NCBI GenBank assembly: GCA_021775715.1
Contig: JAJFHI010000186.1
Coordinates: 1 to 19,317, forward strand
Direction: 5' to 3'
Source: Hyphomicrobiaceae bacterium
Lineage (GTDB): Bacteria; Pseudomonadota; Alphaproteobacteria; Rhizobiales; Hyphomicrobiaceae
Length of the DNA: 19,317 nucleotides
Shown here: in pieces, positions 6,872-14,553 of the stretch
Position numbering within the stretch: the stretch's first letter is position 1
How the letters are laid out: every line of letters begins with the position of its first letter
The notes under the pieces: model-generated
The model's input: the letters and a program-made list of their open reading frames with translations, nothing else
Told to the model about the DNA's origin: nothing
The model's database searches: none
Program-made: the position numbers and the translations under genes

Positions 6872-7002
6872 TGTGAGATTCGGCAAGCATGGTGTTGAAA
6901 TGCCAAATACACTCGATGCCAGAGCGCTAAAGCCAGGACGGCCTAAGACTTATAAGAAGAAATCGGATGAAATTTCAAAGTGAGACAATACCCAATTTTC
7001 TC

Positions 7003-7030
7003 TTGGATTTTCGCTCCATAACTGTATAAT
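7003..7030 (+). promoter_or_regulatory. Sigma-70-type promoter for the serine recombinase
   Basis: TTGGAT (7003-7008) and a perfect TATAAT (7025-7030) are separated by 16 bases, about 40 bases upstream of the recombinase ATG. An inverted repeat, CTGTATA (7022-7028) with TATACAG (7045-7051), overlaps the -10 element and the expected transcription start, consistent with a repressor or recombinase site. Confidence 0.6.
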
Positions 7031-7068
7031 AAACTCAGGTTAAATATACAGAATATGGCAATTACACC

Positions 7069-7797
7069 ATGAAACGTAAGGCTAAACAGGCAAAAGAATT
7101 GGCCAAGGCTGTCGCCTATTTGCGCACAAGCTCGGCGACAAACGTCGGCGCAGACAAAGACAGCGAGAAACGCCAAGGCGAAGCCATTTCAAGGTTTGCA
7201 AAACACGCGCACTTTGAAGTTGTCGATACGTTTTATGATGAGGCTGTGTCAGGTGCCGACGCCATCGAAACGCGGCCTGGCTTTATGGCGTTGCTTGATC
7301 GCATCGAAGGCAACGGCGTCAGAACGGTTATCGTTGAAGACGCATCTCGGTTTGCTCGCGAACTGATGACCCAAGAGCTTGGCATTATGCTTTTGATCAG
7401 TCGCAACGTCACCGTGTTCGCTGCCAACGGTGACAAGCTCACGGAAACCGACGATCCGATGAAAAAGGCTATGCGCCAAATCGCTGGTGTCTTTGCAGAG
7501 CTGGAAAAGTCGCGCTTGGTGGGAAAGCTGAAAGCCGCACGTGATCGCAAAAGCGAGGCGGCTGGCAAACGCATCGAAGGGCGCAAGGCTATACACCAAA
7601 CGCACCCCGATGCCGTGTTGCTGGCAAAGCGTCTGCGACGGGTAAACCCGAAAACAGGTGAGCGCCGGTCATTACGCGAAATTTCCAAGGCGCTCGAAGA
7701 TGCTGGATACACCAACGAGCGCGGTCAGCCGTTTGCGGCAACGTCAGTCAAGAACATGGTTGAAGGACTGCGGCCTAGTCTGAAACGCGACGAGTGA
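7069..7797 (+). CDS. Serine recombinase (resolvase/invertase type, 242 aa)
   Basis: The N-terminal catalytic domain carries YLRTSS (Ser21 is the expected nucleophile by alignment to the Y-x-R-x-S motif), FYDEAVSGADAIETRPGF, VIVEDASRFARE and FAANGD, all standard serine-recombinase motifs. The C-terminal part (from about residue 165) has RSLREISKALEDAGYTNERG and SVKNMVEGL, a helix-turn-helix-like recombinase end. The length fits the short resolvase/invertase class and not the 450-residue large integrases. The ATG at 7069 lacks a clear ribosome site. It sits between the P63C gene and the type I restriction operon, so it may have mobilised this region or may invert or resolve DNA locally. Its target sites are not identified; the inverted repeat at 7022-7051 is a candidate. 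Confidence 0.9.
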   Translation: MKRKAKQAKELAKAVAYLRTSSATNVGADKDSEKRQGEAISRFAKHAHFEVVDTFYDEAVSGADAIETRPGFMALLDRIEGNGVRTVIVEDASRFARELMTQELGIMLLISRNVTVFAANGDKLTETDDPMKKAMRQIAGVFAELEKSRLVGKLKAARDRKSEAAGKRIEGRKAIHQTHPDAVLLAKRLRRVNPKTGERRSLREISKALEDAGYTNERGQPFAATSVKNMVEGLRPSLKRDE

Positions 7798-8126
7798 TAC
7801 ACCATACTAAAGGAAGAAAAGTCCTCGTAAGCAATTATTAGGTTGGCAGGTTTGTGGAACTGGAAAGCGCTGGATCGACACCAGCAGGAAGACGAGACTA
7901 CGTACCTATATATACGATGGGGAAGCTGAGCCGTTGGAGGAACTCGAGGTGATTTTGATCTAGCAGTCAGCGTTAGGGGGTGTCGCCTGGCGTCGAAACT
8001 TCCACAAATACCATGTGGATGTAGGCTTTTGCGCAACGTGCACGGTAAGGCGGGGCATGATAGCATTTCGACATGACACGAAAGACTGAGGTTCGGCCAT
8101 CGGGCCGGCGGGGGATGAGGGGCAAA
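7798..8126. other. Intergenic region upstream of hsdM
   Basis: No convincing gene is seen. It holds a small perfect hairpin (TCCACA 8001-8006, TGTGGA 8014-8019, loop 7) and an AT-rich ATATATA tract near 7910. The promoter of the restriction operon should lie here, but I see no clear -35/-10 pair. An in-frame ATG at 8073 would extend HsdM by 18 residues. Confidence 0.5.
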
Positions 8127-9611
8127 ATGCAGGACACAGTGGCGACGAAAGCCGGCGCGCGGTTCCAGCCAATCTTCAATCAACTTGATAATGTACTGCG
8201 CCAGGAAGCCGGTTGCGCGTCCGAGCTCGACTACACGGAACAATCCTCATGGATGCTGTTCCTGAAGTATCTCGATGATCTAGAGCGCGAACGGGCAATG
8301 ACGGCCGAGCTCAAGGGCAAGGACTACGACTTCATTTTCGATGAAGACCACCGCTGGTCGACCTGGGCGGCGCCCAAAAATGCAGACGGCTCCTTCGATC
8401 ATGACCATGCGATGATCGGCGATGATCTCATTGACTACGTCAACACGAAGCTTTTCCCATACCTGCAAGGCTTCAAGCAACGAGCATCAAGCCCGGACAC
8501 GATCGAATATAAGATCGGCGAGGTTTTTGCCGAGATAAAAAATAAGTTCCAAAGTGGATACAGTTTGCGTGATGCGCTGGAGCTGATTGACCAATTGCGC
8601 TTCGGCTCTCAGGACGAAAAACACGAGCTGTCGGAACTCTACGAAGCCAAGATCAAGAAGATGGGCAATGCTGGCCGCAACGGCGGTGAGTACTACACCC
8701 CTCGGCCACTCATCCGGGCAATCGTCGAAGTTGTCCAGCCGAAGATTGGTGAGCGCGTTTATGACGGAGCCGTCGGGTCAGCTGGCTTCTTGTGTGAAGC
8801 CTACGACTTCCTGCGCCAAGGCAAACTCAGTACGAGCCAGCTCAAGACACTTCAGACCAAGACGCTTTACGGTAAAGAGAAGAAGTCCCTCGCGTACGTC
8901 ATCGCGATCATGAATTTGATCCTGCACGGCATCGAAGCTCCGAACATCGTGCACGCCAATACGCTCGCGGAAAACCTCGCCGACATCCAGGCGAAAGACC
9001 GCTACGACGTGGTACTCGCCAATCCACCGTTCGGGGGCAACGAACGCAAAGAAGTGCAGCAGAACTTTCCGATCCGTACAGGCGAGACGGCCTTCCTGTT
9101 CCTGCAGCATTTCATCAAGATCCTGAAGGCCGGTGGGCGCGGTGGCATCGTCATCAAGAACACGTTTCTATCGAATACCGACAACGCCTCGGTCGCTCTG
9201 CGCAAACAGCTGTTGGAAGATTGTAATCTACACACGGTGCTCGACTGTCCAGGCGGCACGTTCCAGGGCGCTGGCGTGAAGACCGTGGTGCTGTTCTTTG
9301 AGAAGGGTGCACCAACGCGGAACGTTTGGTTCTATCAACTGGATCCCGGCCGCAACCTCGGCAAGACCAATCCTCTCAATGACGCCGACCTGGCTGAGTT
9401 TATCGAGTTGCAAAAGACGTTTGCGGATTCGCCAAAGAGTTGGAGCGTGGACGTGGAGGACATCGCCCCGGCGACCTTCGATCTCTCCGTGAAGAACCCG
9501 GACGGCGGCGAGGAAATCGTGCACCGTAGCCCGCAGGAGATCATGGACGAAATCGCGGCGCTCGACGCCGAGAGCGCTGAGGTGTTGGTTAACATCAGAG
9601 CGTTGCTATGA
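8127..9611 (+). CDS. hsdM: Type I restriction-modification system, DNA methyltransferase subunit HsdM (494 aa)
   Basis: HsdM transfers a methyl group from S-adenosylmethionine to adenine in the recognition sequence chosen by HsdS. The ATG at 8127 is chosen because GAGGGG precedes it; an ATG at 8073 has no ribosome site. The N-terminal helical HsdM_N region (residues about 10-150) has SSWMLFLKYLDDLE. Next come GEYYTPR (187-193), the SAM-binding motif DGAVGSAGF (213-221; the usual D-P is replaced by D-G) and the catalytic NPPF (299-302). The length is normal for the family. It overlaps hsdS by 4 bases (ATGA), so translation is coupled. It appears intact. The methylation target cannot be predicted from the sequence. 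Confidence 0.95.
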   Translation: MQDTVATKAGARFQPIFNQLDNVLRQEAGCASELDYTEQSSWMLFLKYLDDLERERAMTAELKGKDYDFIFDEDHRWSTWAAPKNADGSFDHDHAMIGDDLIDYVNTKLFPYLQGFKQRASSPDTIEYKIGEVFAEIKNKFQSGYSLRDALELIDQLRFGSQDEKHELSELYEAKIKKMGNAGRNGGEYYTPRPLIRAIVEVVQPKIGERVYDGAVGSAGFLCEAYDFLRQGKLSTSQLKTLQTKTLYGKEKKSLAYVIAIMNLILHGIEAPNIVHANTLAENLADIQAKDRYDVVLANPPFGGNERKEVQQNFPIRTGETAFLFLQHFIKILKAGGRGGIVIKNTFLSNTDNASVALRKQLLEDCNLHTVLDCPGGTFQGAGVKTVVLFFEKGAPTRNVWFYQLDPGRNLGKTNPLNDADLAEFIELQKTFADSPKSWSVDVEDIAPATFDLSVKNPDGGEEIVHRSPQEIMDEIAALDAESAEVLVNIRALL

Positions 9612-10852
9612 AGCAAGGGTGGCCAGTCGTGAAGCTTGCCGATGTGTGCGAGAAAATTCAGGATGGAGCGCATCGATCGCCCCAAGTTCTGTACTCCGAG
9701 CCGGGAAACGGCAGGTTTCCCTACCTGACATCTAAGAACGTCAGAACCGGCTATCTCAAACTCGACAGCGTGCAGTATTGCGACGCGGACTTTCACAACG
9801 ACATCTACCCTAGATGCGATGTCGAACTTGGCGACGTTCTGCTTACGAAGGATGGTGCAAACACGGGAAATGTCGCAATCAACACGCTGGACGAACCATT
9901 CAGCCTTCTTTCTAGCGTTTGTCTTTTGAAGCCGGATTCCGCGAAGCTGCTGTCTCGCTTCCTGTTTTACTACATCCAAAGCGAGGAAGGATTCGAGCAA
10001 ATCACCGGCCAAATGACCGGTGCGGCTATCAAGCGAATCATTCTGAAGACCATCAAGACTTCTTGTATCCCGCTGGCGCCCCTTCCCGAACAGCAGCGGA
10101 TCGTCGGCCTGCTCGACGAAGCGTTTGAGGGTCTTGCCACCGCCAAAGCCAATTCCGAAAAGAACCTCAAAAACGCCCGCGCCCTCTTCGAAAGCCACCT
10201 TGCGTCTGTCTTCGAAGAACGTGGAACGGGGTGGGACAGAGTGACGTTGGAGGTGCTTCTTGAGCGCGGTTGGATAGAAGGCCATTTGGACGGCAACCAC
10301 GGAGGCAATTATCCGCGAAAGAACGAGTTTATAGGCGAAGGAGTGCCTTACATCTCGGCTAACTGTCTGAATGACGATAGTGTAGACATGACCCGCGCGA
10401 AGTATCTTTCGCCAGGTCGAGCAGCTCGGTTACGCAAGGGTATCGCAAAAAATAACGACGTACTCTTTGCTCATAATGCAACGGTCGGGCCGGTCGCTAT
10501 CCTCTGCACTGATGAGGAGAAGGTAATTCTCGGTACTTCGCTGACCTACTATCGCTGCAATCCAAAACACATTCTGCCAGAGTATCTCTGTCACTACATG
10601 CGGTCGTTTGGATTTAAGTCTCAGTATTCGCAGGTAATGAAGCAATCCACCCGCAATCAAGTGCCTATCACAAAGCAGCGCGAGTTCTACCACGTCATCC
10701 CACCGATTAAGGAACAGAGGAATCTCGTCATGGCACTGGACAGGCTTTTTGATAATAGCCGGCACCTCACCAGAATTTACGAACAAAAACTGAGTGCTCT
10801 CGACGACCTTAAGAAGTCCCTCCTGCACCAAGCCTTTACTGGTAATCTATAG
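9608..10852 (+). CDS. hsdS: Type I restriction-modification system, specificity subunit HsdS (414 aa)
   Basis: HsdS carries two target-recognition domains and directs both methylation and cleavage. TRD1 covers about residues 1-150 (GWPVVKLADVCEKIQDG at its start, typical). A conserved helical spacer follows (LAPLPEQQRIVGLLDEAFEG, 157-205). TRD2 covers about 210-360, including RNQVPITKQREF. A second spacer ends the protein (IKEQRNLVMALDRLF to SLLHQAFTGNL), whose HQAFTG(N/E)L end is a standard HsdS C terminus. Both halves are full length with no break. It overlaps hsdM by ATGA and is followed by hsdR after 2 bases. No second specificity gene or inverted partial hsdS is visible, so there is no sign of phase-variable specificity here. 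Confidence 0.95.
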   Translation: MKQGWPVVKLADVCEKIQDGAHRSPQVLYSEPGNGRFPYLTSKNVRTGYLKLDSVQYCDADFHNDIYPRCDVELGDVLLTKDGANTGNVAINTLDEPFSLLSSVCLLKPDSAKLLSRFLFYYIQSEEGFEQITGQMTGAAIKRIILKTIKTSCIPLAPLPEQQRIVGLLDEAFEGLATAKANSEKNLKNARALFESHLASVFEERGTGWDRVTLEVLLERGWIEGHLDGNHGGNYPRKNEFIGEGVPYISANCLNDDSVDMTRAKYLSPGRAARLRKGIAKNNDVLFAHNATVGPVAILCTDEEKVILGTSLTYYRCNPKHILPEYLCHYMRSFGFKSQYSQVMKQSTRNQVPITKQREFYHVIPPIKEQRNLVMALDRLFDNSRHLTRIYEQKLSALDDLKKSLLHQAFTGNL

Positions 10853-10854
10853 AT

Positions 10855-13179
10855 ATGAATGAAGCCGAGACTAGAGCCGAGCTGATCGACCCGACCCTCA
10901 AAGATGCGGGCTGGGGTGTTGTTGACGGAAGCCGCATACAACGCGAGTACGGCATTACACTCGGACGACTTCAAGGTGCTGGCAAGCGTGGCGAACGGGA
11001 TATCGCCGACTACGTGTTGAGCTACCGAGGGCACAAGCTGGCCGTCGTCGAAGCAAAGCATCGTGACGCCGAGGATACGGAAGGCGTCGGCCAAGCAAAG
11101 AAGTACGCCGAGAAACTACAGATCCGATACACCTACTCGACCAACGGGCGCGGGCTCTATCAAATGGATATGGAGACCGGTACCGAAGGAAACGTGCTCC
11201 GCTACCCGACACCCGAGGAACTTTGGAACCTGACGTTTGCGCAAGAGAACGCGTGGCGGGATCGGTTTGGCGCAGTGCCATTTCAAGATGGCGGCGGGCT
11301 TTGGCAAACACGGTACTATCAAGACATAGCCATTGATCGGACACTCGACGCGGTTGCCAACGGACGCGATCGCATTCTGCTGACACTCGCCACCGGTACC
11401 GGCAAAACCTTCATCGCCTTTCAGATCGCCTGGAAGCTGTTTGAGAGCCGTTGGAATCTGAGCCGAGAGCCGAACCGACGACCCCGTATTCTGTTCCTGG
11501 CTGATCGAAATATCCTCGCTGACCAGGCATTCAATGCATTCTCAGCTTTTCCAGAAGACGCGCTGGTGCGCATCGATCCTGAAATCATTCGCAAGAAAGG
11601 TCGTGTGCCAAAAAACGGCAGCATCTTCTTTACGATCTTTCAGACGTTCATGACGGGGAAGGATAGCGACGGGAATCCCGCACCGAGCTTTGGCGACTAT
11701 CCGGAAGACTTCTTTGACTTCATTGTCATCGATGAATGTCATCGGGGTGGTGCGCAAGATGAGAGCAACTGGCGGCGCATCCTTGATTACTTCAAGCCGG
11801 CGGTGCAGCTAGGACTGACCGCCACTCCCAAGCGTACGACCAACGCCGATACGTACCGGTACTTCGGCGAACCGGTGTACATCTACTCGTTACGCGAGGG
11901 GATCAACGACGGGTTTCTGACACCCTTCAAAGTCAAGCAGATCGCAACTACGCTTGATGACTATACGTACACGCCCGATGACGCGATCATCGATGGGGAA
12001 GTGGTACCCGGCAAGCGCTACGTTGAGAGTGAATTCAACCGAGTGATCGTGATCCCGGAACGCGAACAGTATCGTGTGAAGGTATTCTTGGAGGCCATCG
12101 ATCAGAACCAGAAGACGCTAGTGTTCTGCGCCAGCCAGCCGCACGCGCTCATGGTCCGCGACTTCATCAACCAAATGACGACCAGCAAAGATCCGAACTA
12201 CTGCGTGCGTGTAACGGCAGACGAAGGCGGCATCGGGGATGCCCACCTGCGTACTTTCCAGGATAACGAGAAGACAATCCCGACCATCCTCACCACATCG
12301 CAGAAGCTTTCAACCGGTGTCGATGCACGCAACGTGCGCAACATCGTACTGATGCGTCCGATCAATTCGATGATCGAGTTCAAGCAGATCATCGGACGCG
12401 GCACACGCCTCTATGACGGCAAGGACTACTTTACAATCTACGACTTCGTGAAGGCGTACTATCATTTCAGTGAACCAGGTTGGGACGGCGAACCACTGGA
12501 GCCAGAAGAAGTGATCGCGAGGCCGCCTCAGGATAACGGCGAGGAAGGAGAGCCGGCGTCCCCGAAAGAGGATGAGGACGAAGAGCCCAAACCGCGTAAG
12601 CTCAAGATCAAGCTGGCTGATGGAAAAGAGCGCACGTTGCAGCACATGGTGGCAACATCCTTCATGAGCCCTGAAGGCACACCAATGTCGGCAGCCCAAT
12701 TCATCGAACGGCTGTTCGGCGATCTGCCGGCGCTTTTCAAAAATGAAGACGAGCTCCGTGCTTTGTGGAGCGAGCCTGATACCCGCAAGAAGCTGCTCGA
12801 AGGCTTGGCCGAGAAAGGTTATGGGGACGAGCAACTGTCGGAGATCCGGCACATGATTGATGCTGATAAGAGTGATCTGTACGACGTGCTCGCCTACATC
12901 GCGTTTGCGCTGTCACCGGTCACCCGCGAAGAGCGCGTTAACGCTCGCAAAGACAAGATCCTGTCGAACTACGACGAGAAGCTGCAGACGTTTTTGGATT
13001 TTGTGTTGGCCGAGTACGTCAAGGAAGGCGTCGGCGAATTGGATCAGGACAAGCTCGCGCCGCTTCTACAACTCAAATACCGAGGCGTTACAGATGCCGC
13101 TGCGCAACTGGGCGGCATAGCGAAGATCCGCGACACCTTCATCGGTTTCCAACGCTACCTCTATGAGCGCGTGAACTAA
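10855..13179 (+). CDS. hsdR: Type I restriction endonuclease subunit HsdR, EcoEI-like (774 aa)
   Basis: HsdR is the ATP-dependent translocase and nuclease of the complex. The nuclease motif is D49 ... E66-A-K68 (ERDIADY, VVEAKH). Helicase motifs are ATGTGKT (Walker A, 179-185), DECH (293-296), TAT (322-324), the motif V region STGVDARNVRNIVLMRP and QIIGRGTR (511-518). An acidic linker (about 542-580) separates the motor from a C-terminal helical domain like the EcoEI_R_C domain (SDLYDVLAYIAFALSPVTR). Its length and architecture resemble R.EcoEI and not the larger EcoKI/EcoR124 subunits. It starts 2 bases after hsdS with no visible Shine-Dalgarno, so it probably depends on coupled translation, which would keep the nuclease level low. 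All key residues are present, so the system looks functional. Confidence 0.95.
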   Translation: MNEAETRAELIDPTLKDAGWGVVDGSRIQREYGITLGRLQGAGKRGERDIADYVLSYRGHKLAVVEAKHRDAEDTEGVGQAKKYAEKLQIRYTYSTNGRGLYQMDMETGTEGNVLRYPTPEELWNLTFAQENAWRDRFGAVPFQDGGGLWQTRYYQDIAIDRTLDAVANGRDRILLTLATGTGKTFIAFQIAWKLFESRWNLSREPNRRPRILFLADRNILADQAFNAFSAFPEDALVRIDPEIIRKKGRVPKNGSIFFTIFQTFMTGKDSDGNPAPSFGDYPEDFFDFIVIDECHRGGAQDESNWRRILDYFKPAVQLGLTATPKRTTNADTYRYFGEPVYIYSLREGINDGFLTPFKVKQIATTLDDYTYTPDDAIIDGEVVPGKRYVESEFNRVIVIPEREQYRVKVFLEAIDQNQKTLVFCASQPHALMVRDFINQMTTSKDPNYCVRVTADEGGIGDAHLRTFQDNEKTIPTILTTSQKLSTGVDARNVRNIVLMRPINSMIEFKQIIGRGTRLYDGKDYFTIYDFVKAYYHFSEPGWDGEPLEPEEVIARPPQDNGEEGEPASPKEDEDEEPKPRKLKIKLADGKERTLQHMVATSFMSPEGTPMSAAQFIERLFGDLPALFKNEDELRALWSEPDTRKKLLEGLAEKGYGDEQLSEIRHMIDADKSDLYDVLAYIAFALSPVTREERVNARKDKILSNYDEKLQTFLDFVLAEYVKEGVGELDQDKLAPLLQLKYRGVTDAAAQLGGIAKIRDTFIGFQRYLYERVN

Positions 13180-13206
13180 CCGGCCACTAAGACAGGACTT
13201 TGCACG

Positions 13207-13488
13207 ATGGCCAACAACGTGAAAGCAGTCATAGCTGCGCTGAATATCGCACTGAAGGAAGCGATAGAGGCGCGGGATAACGGAGAGTACCTATGGGACA
13301 ATAAGAATGCCAATCGGTGGATCGATCAATTGCCAGGGGCGTGGCGGGACAGCCAACCATCACCTTCACTTCGAACGCGCTACGTGTTGACCAGCTTTCA
13401 CGACAACACCATGCGCTTCCATGGCCGGTCTCGCAGTTGGCAACGTTGGTGTAGCTGGCAAGTATTCTGGGAATTTATTGTTGGGTGA
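13207..13488 (+). CDS. Small hypothetical protein after hsdR (93 aa), possibly C-terminally altered
   Basis: The ATG at 13207 is 27 bases after the hsdR stop, with a weak AGGA about 11 bases upstream. The first 45 residues look like a real soluble helical protein (KAVIAALNIALKEAIEARDN, then YLWDNKNANRWIDQLPGAW). After about residue 50 the composition becomes arginine-, serine- and tryptophan-rich (RSRSWQRWCSWQVFWEF), unlike a typical protein, so the original C terminus may have been lost by a frameshift or junction near 13360-13400. It may be a fourth gene of the restriction operon. I do not recognise it. Confidence 0.4.
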   Translation: MANNVKAVIAALNIALKEAIEARDNGEYLWDNKNANRWIDQLPGAWRDSQPSPSLRTRYVLTSFHDNTMRFHGRSRSWQRWCSWQVFWEFIVG

Positions 13489-13732
13489 GAAAAAGTTTGC
13501 AGCGCCGCTGAGTGCAGGTGGCCGGGTGCCTCAACGTCTTTGGCAGGGGGTGAACGAAGAAGAGCGAGGAAGTTTGTCGAAAAACGATTAGTGGGGGGAT
13601 TGTACCCCGCTTTGCGACAGCTAACTTCCTCACTCGCCTCTCGTACCCAGCATCGTCATTGTACGTCTAGAACTATAATGCAAGCTATATGTTCTATGTA
13701 TCCACAACCAATCTTACATCAGCACTTATGTG
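13489..13732. other. Gene-poor region after the restriction operon
   Basis: No convincing gene is seen on either strand; open frames here have improbable composition. A TATAAT at 13674-13679 lacks a well-placed -35 element. The region ends at an SOS-type box. It looks like decayed sequence between the restriction operon and the minus-strand genes. Confidence 0.5.
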
Positions 13733-13747
13733 GAACAAAAATAGAAC
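13733..13747. promoter_or_regulatory. LexA (SOS) box of alphaproteobacterial type, GAAC-N7-GAAC
   Basis: GAAC (13733-13736), seven bases (AAAAATA) and GAAC (13744-13747) match the direct-repeat LexA operator known from alphaproteobacteria (GTTC-N7-GTTC when read on the other strand). It lies 22 bases upstream of the ATG at 13770, a normal place for a LexA operator. Eight fixed bases can occur by chance, so this is suggestive only. Confidence 0.45.
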
Positions 13748-13769
13748 GAACGATCAAGGCAAGCGCACC

Positions 13770-13941
13770 ATGGACCGAGGTAATTGGAACGAAGACGAAG
13801 AGCTGATCTTTGCAATCGAGATGGGGCTTATGAAAGCGCAGCAGCCGAAGCCCCACAGCAGAGCGATCGCTGACTGAGAAAGACATTCAACTCGTGACTT
13901 ATCAGGGCGAACTGGAGGTGCCGGACGGCACAGAGAAATGA
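13770..13941 (+). pseudogene. Short frame-broken ORF downstream of the SOS-type box
   Basis: The ATG at 13770 opens a frame reading MDRGNWNEDEELIFAIEMGL and on to KAQQPKP, which stops at 13877 after 35 residues. The +1 frame then reads ERSLTEKDIQLVTYQGELEV and PDGTEK to a TGA at 13939-13941. Both pieces look protein-like and would join through a single-base change near 13845-13865 to give a protein of about 55 residues. This may be a real small gene disrupted by a frameshift, a sequencing indel, or chance. The family is unknown. Confidence 0.3.
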
Positions 13942-14147
13942 CCGCTTTGGGTCTTGGCCGTGTGAAAACGTTTGGCTGAAATTCTCGGGTAGAAAATCAT
14001 TCCGAAGGTTGTGCACGCCTCGCAAATGTAGTGGTTGTTGGGCGAGAAATTTCCCAGTTGTAAGCTGGGCTATCTTATCAACTGAGGCAACTTTCGAAGC
14101 CCCCCGCAAATCAATCTGCACGATAACTGATGCGGTTACTCGCGCGC
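13942..14147. other. Intergenic region without recognisable gene
   Basis: Frames on both strands are short and compositionally implausible. I see no RNA gene, terminator with a T-run, or repeat here. Confidence 0.5.
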
Positions 14148-14461
14148 TTACGAACCATCGCTACCCACGTGTACCCAGGCGGGTGGCTTTGGTTTCAATG
14201 ACTTACGTTTCGTCTGGACAGGCTTGGTAGGTTTTGGGAGAGGCTTAGATAATAGTGGGTAGTGTGGGCTGTTACTAGCCTCAACGAGGTATGCCGAGAG
14301 ATTATCTGTCTGAGGCACCTGGCCCGACGAAGGTCCTGACCGTCCCAAACATTTTTCTGTGCCGCCATAGGCTTACGCTTTGCTGGTCCGGGGCGAACCT
14401 TGCGTTGGGCCACACGAGGCTTCTTGGGGCTTTTCTGAATCGGACTAGGCCGGTTGAGCAT
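14148..14461 (-). pseudogene. Frame-broken gene for a small basic Pro/Lys-rich protein
   Basis: From the ATG at 14461 the minus strand reads MLNRPSPIQKSPKKPRVAQR, KVRPGPAKRKPMAAQ and KNVWDG, then becomes implausible. In another frame, from about 14348, it continues as SGPSSGQVPQTDNLSAYLVE, then SKPLPKPTKPVQTKRKSLKP to a stop at 14148. The two parts share a Pro/Lys-rich style and join near 14340-14352, next to A5 and G3 homopolymers, so a one-base indel in a gene of about 104 residues is likely. It lies 92 bp downstream of, and in the same direction as, the coiled-coil membrane protein gene. The basic composition suggests nucleic-acid binding or a disordered linker; the function is unknown. 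Confidence 0.4.
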
Positions 14462-14553
14462 GTCCGATAATTTACCGGCCTGAATTAATTGGATTTCCTG
14501 GTGGTCCTGTGTCCGGCAACGGTGCCCAGGCTTCTGCTGCGTGAATAATCGGC

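Noticed and set aside
9335..10300. Long minus-strand frame opposite hsdM/hsdS
   Set aside because: It is a shadow of the hsd genes, which are clear family members over their full length.
13600..13680. Intrinsic terminator or promoter around GGGG-ATTGTA-CCCC and TATAAT
   Set aside because: The stem is only about 4 bp with no T-run, and the TATAAT lacks a -35 element at the right distance.
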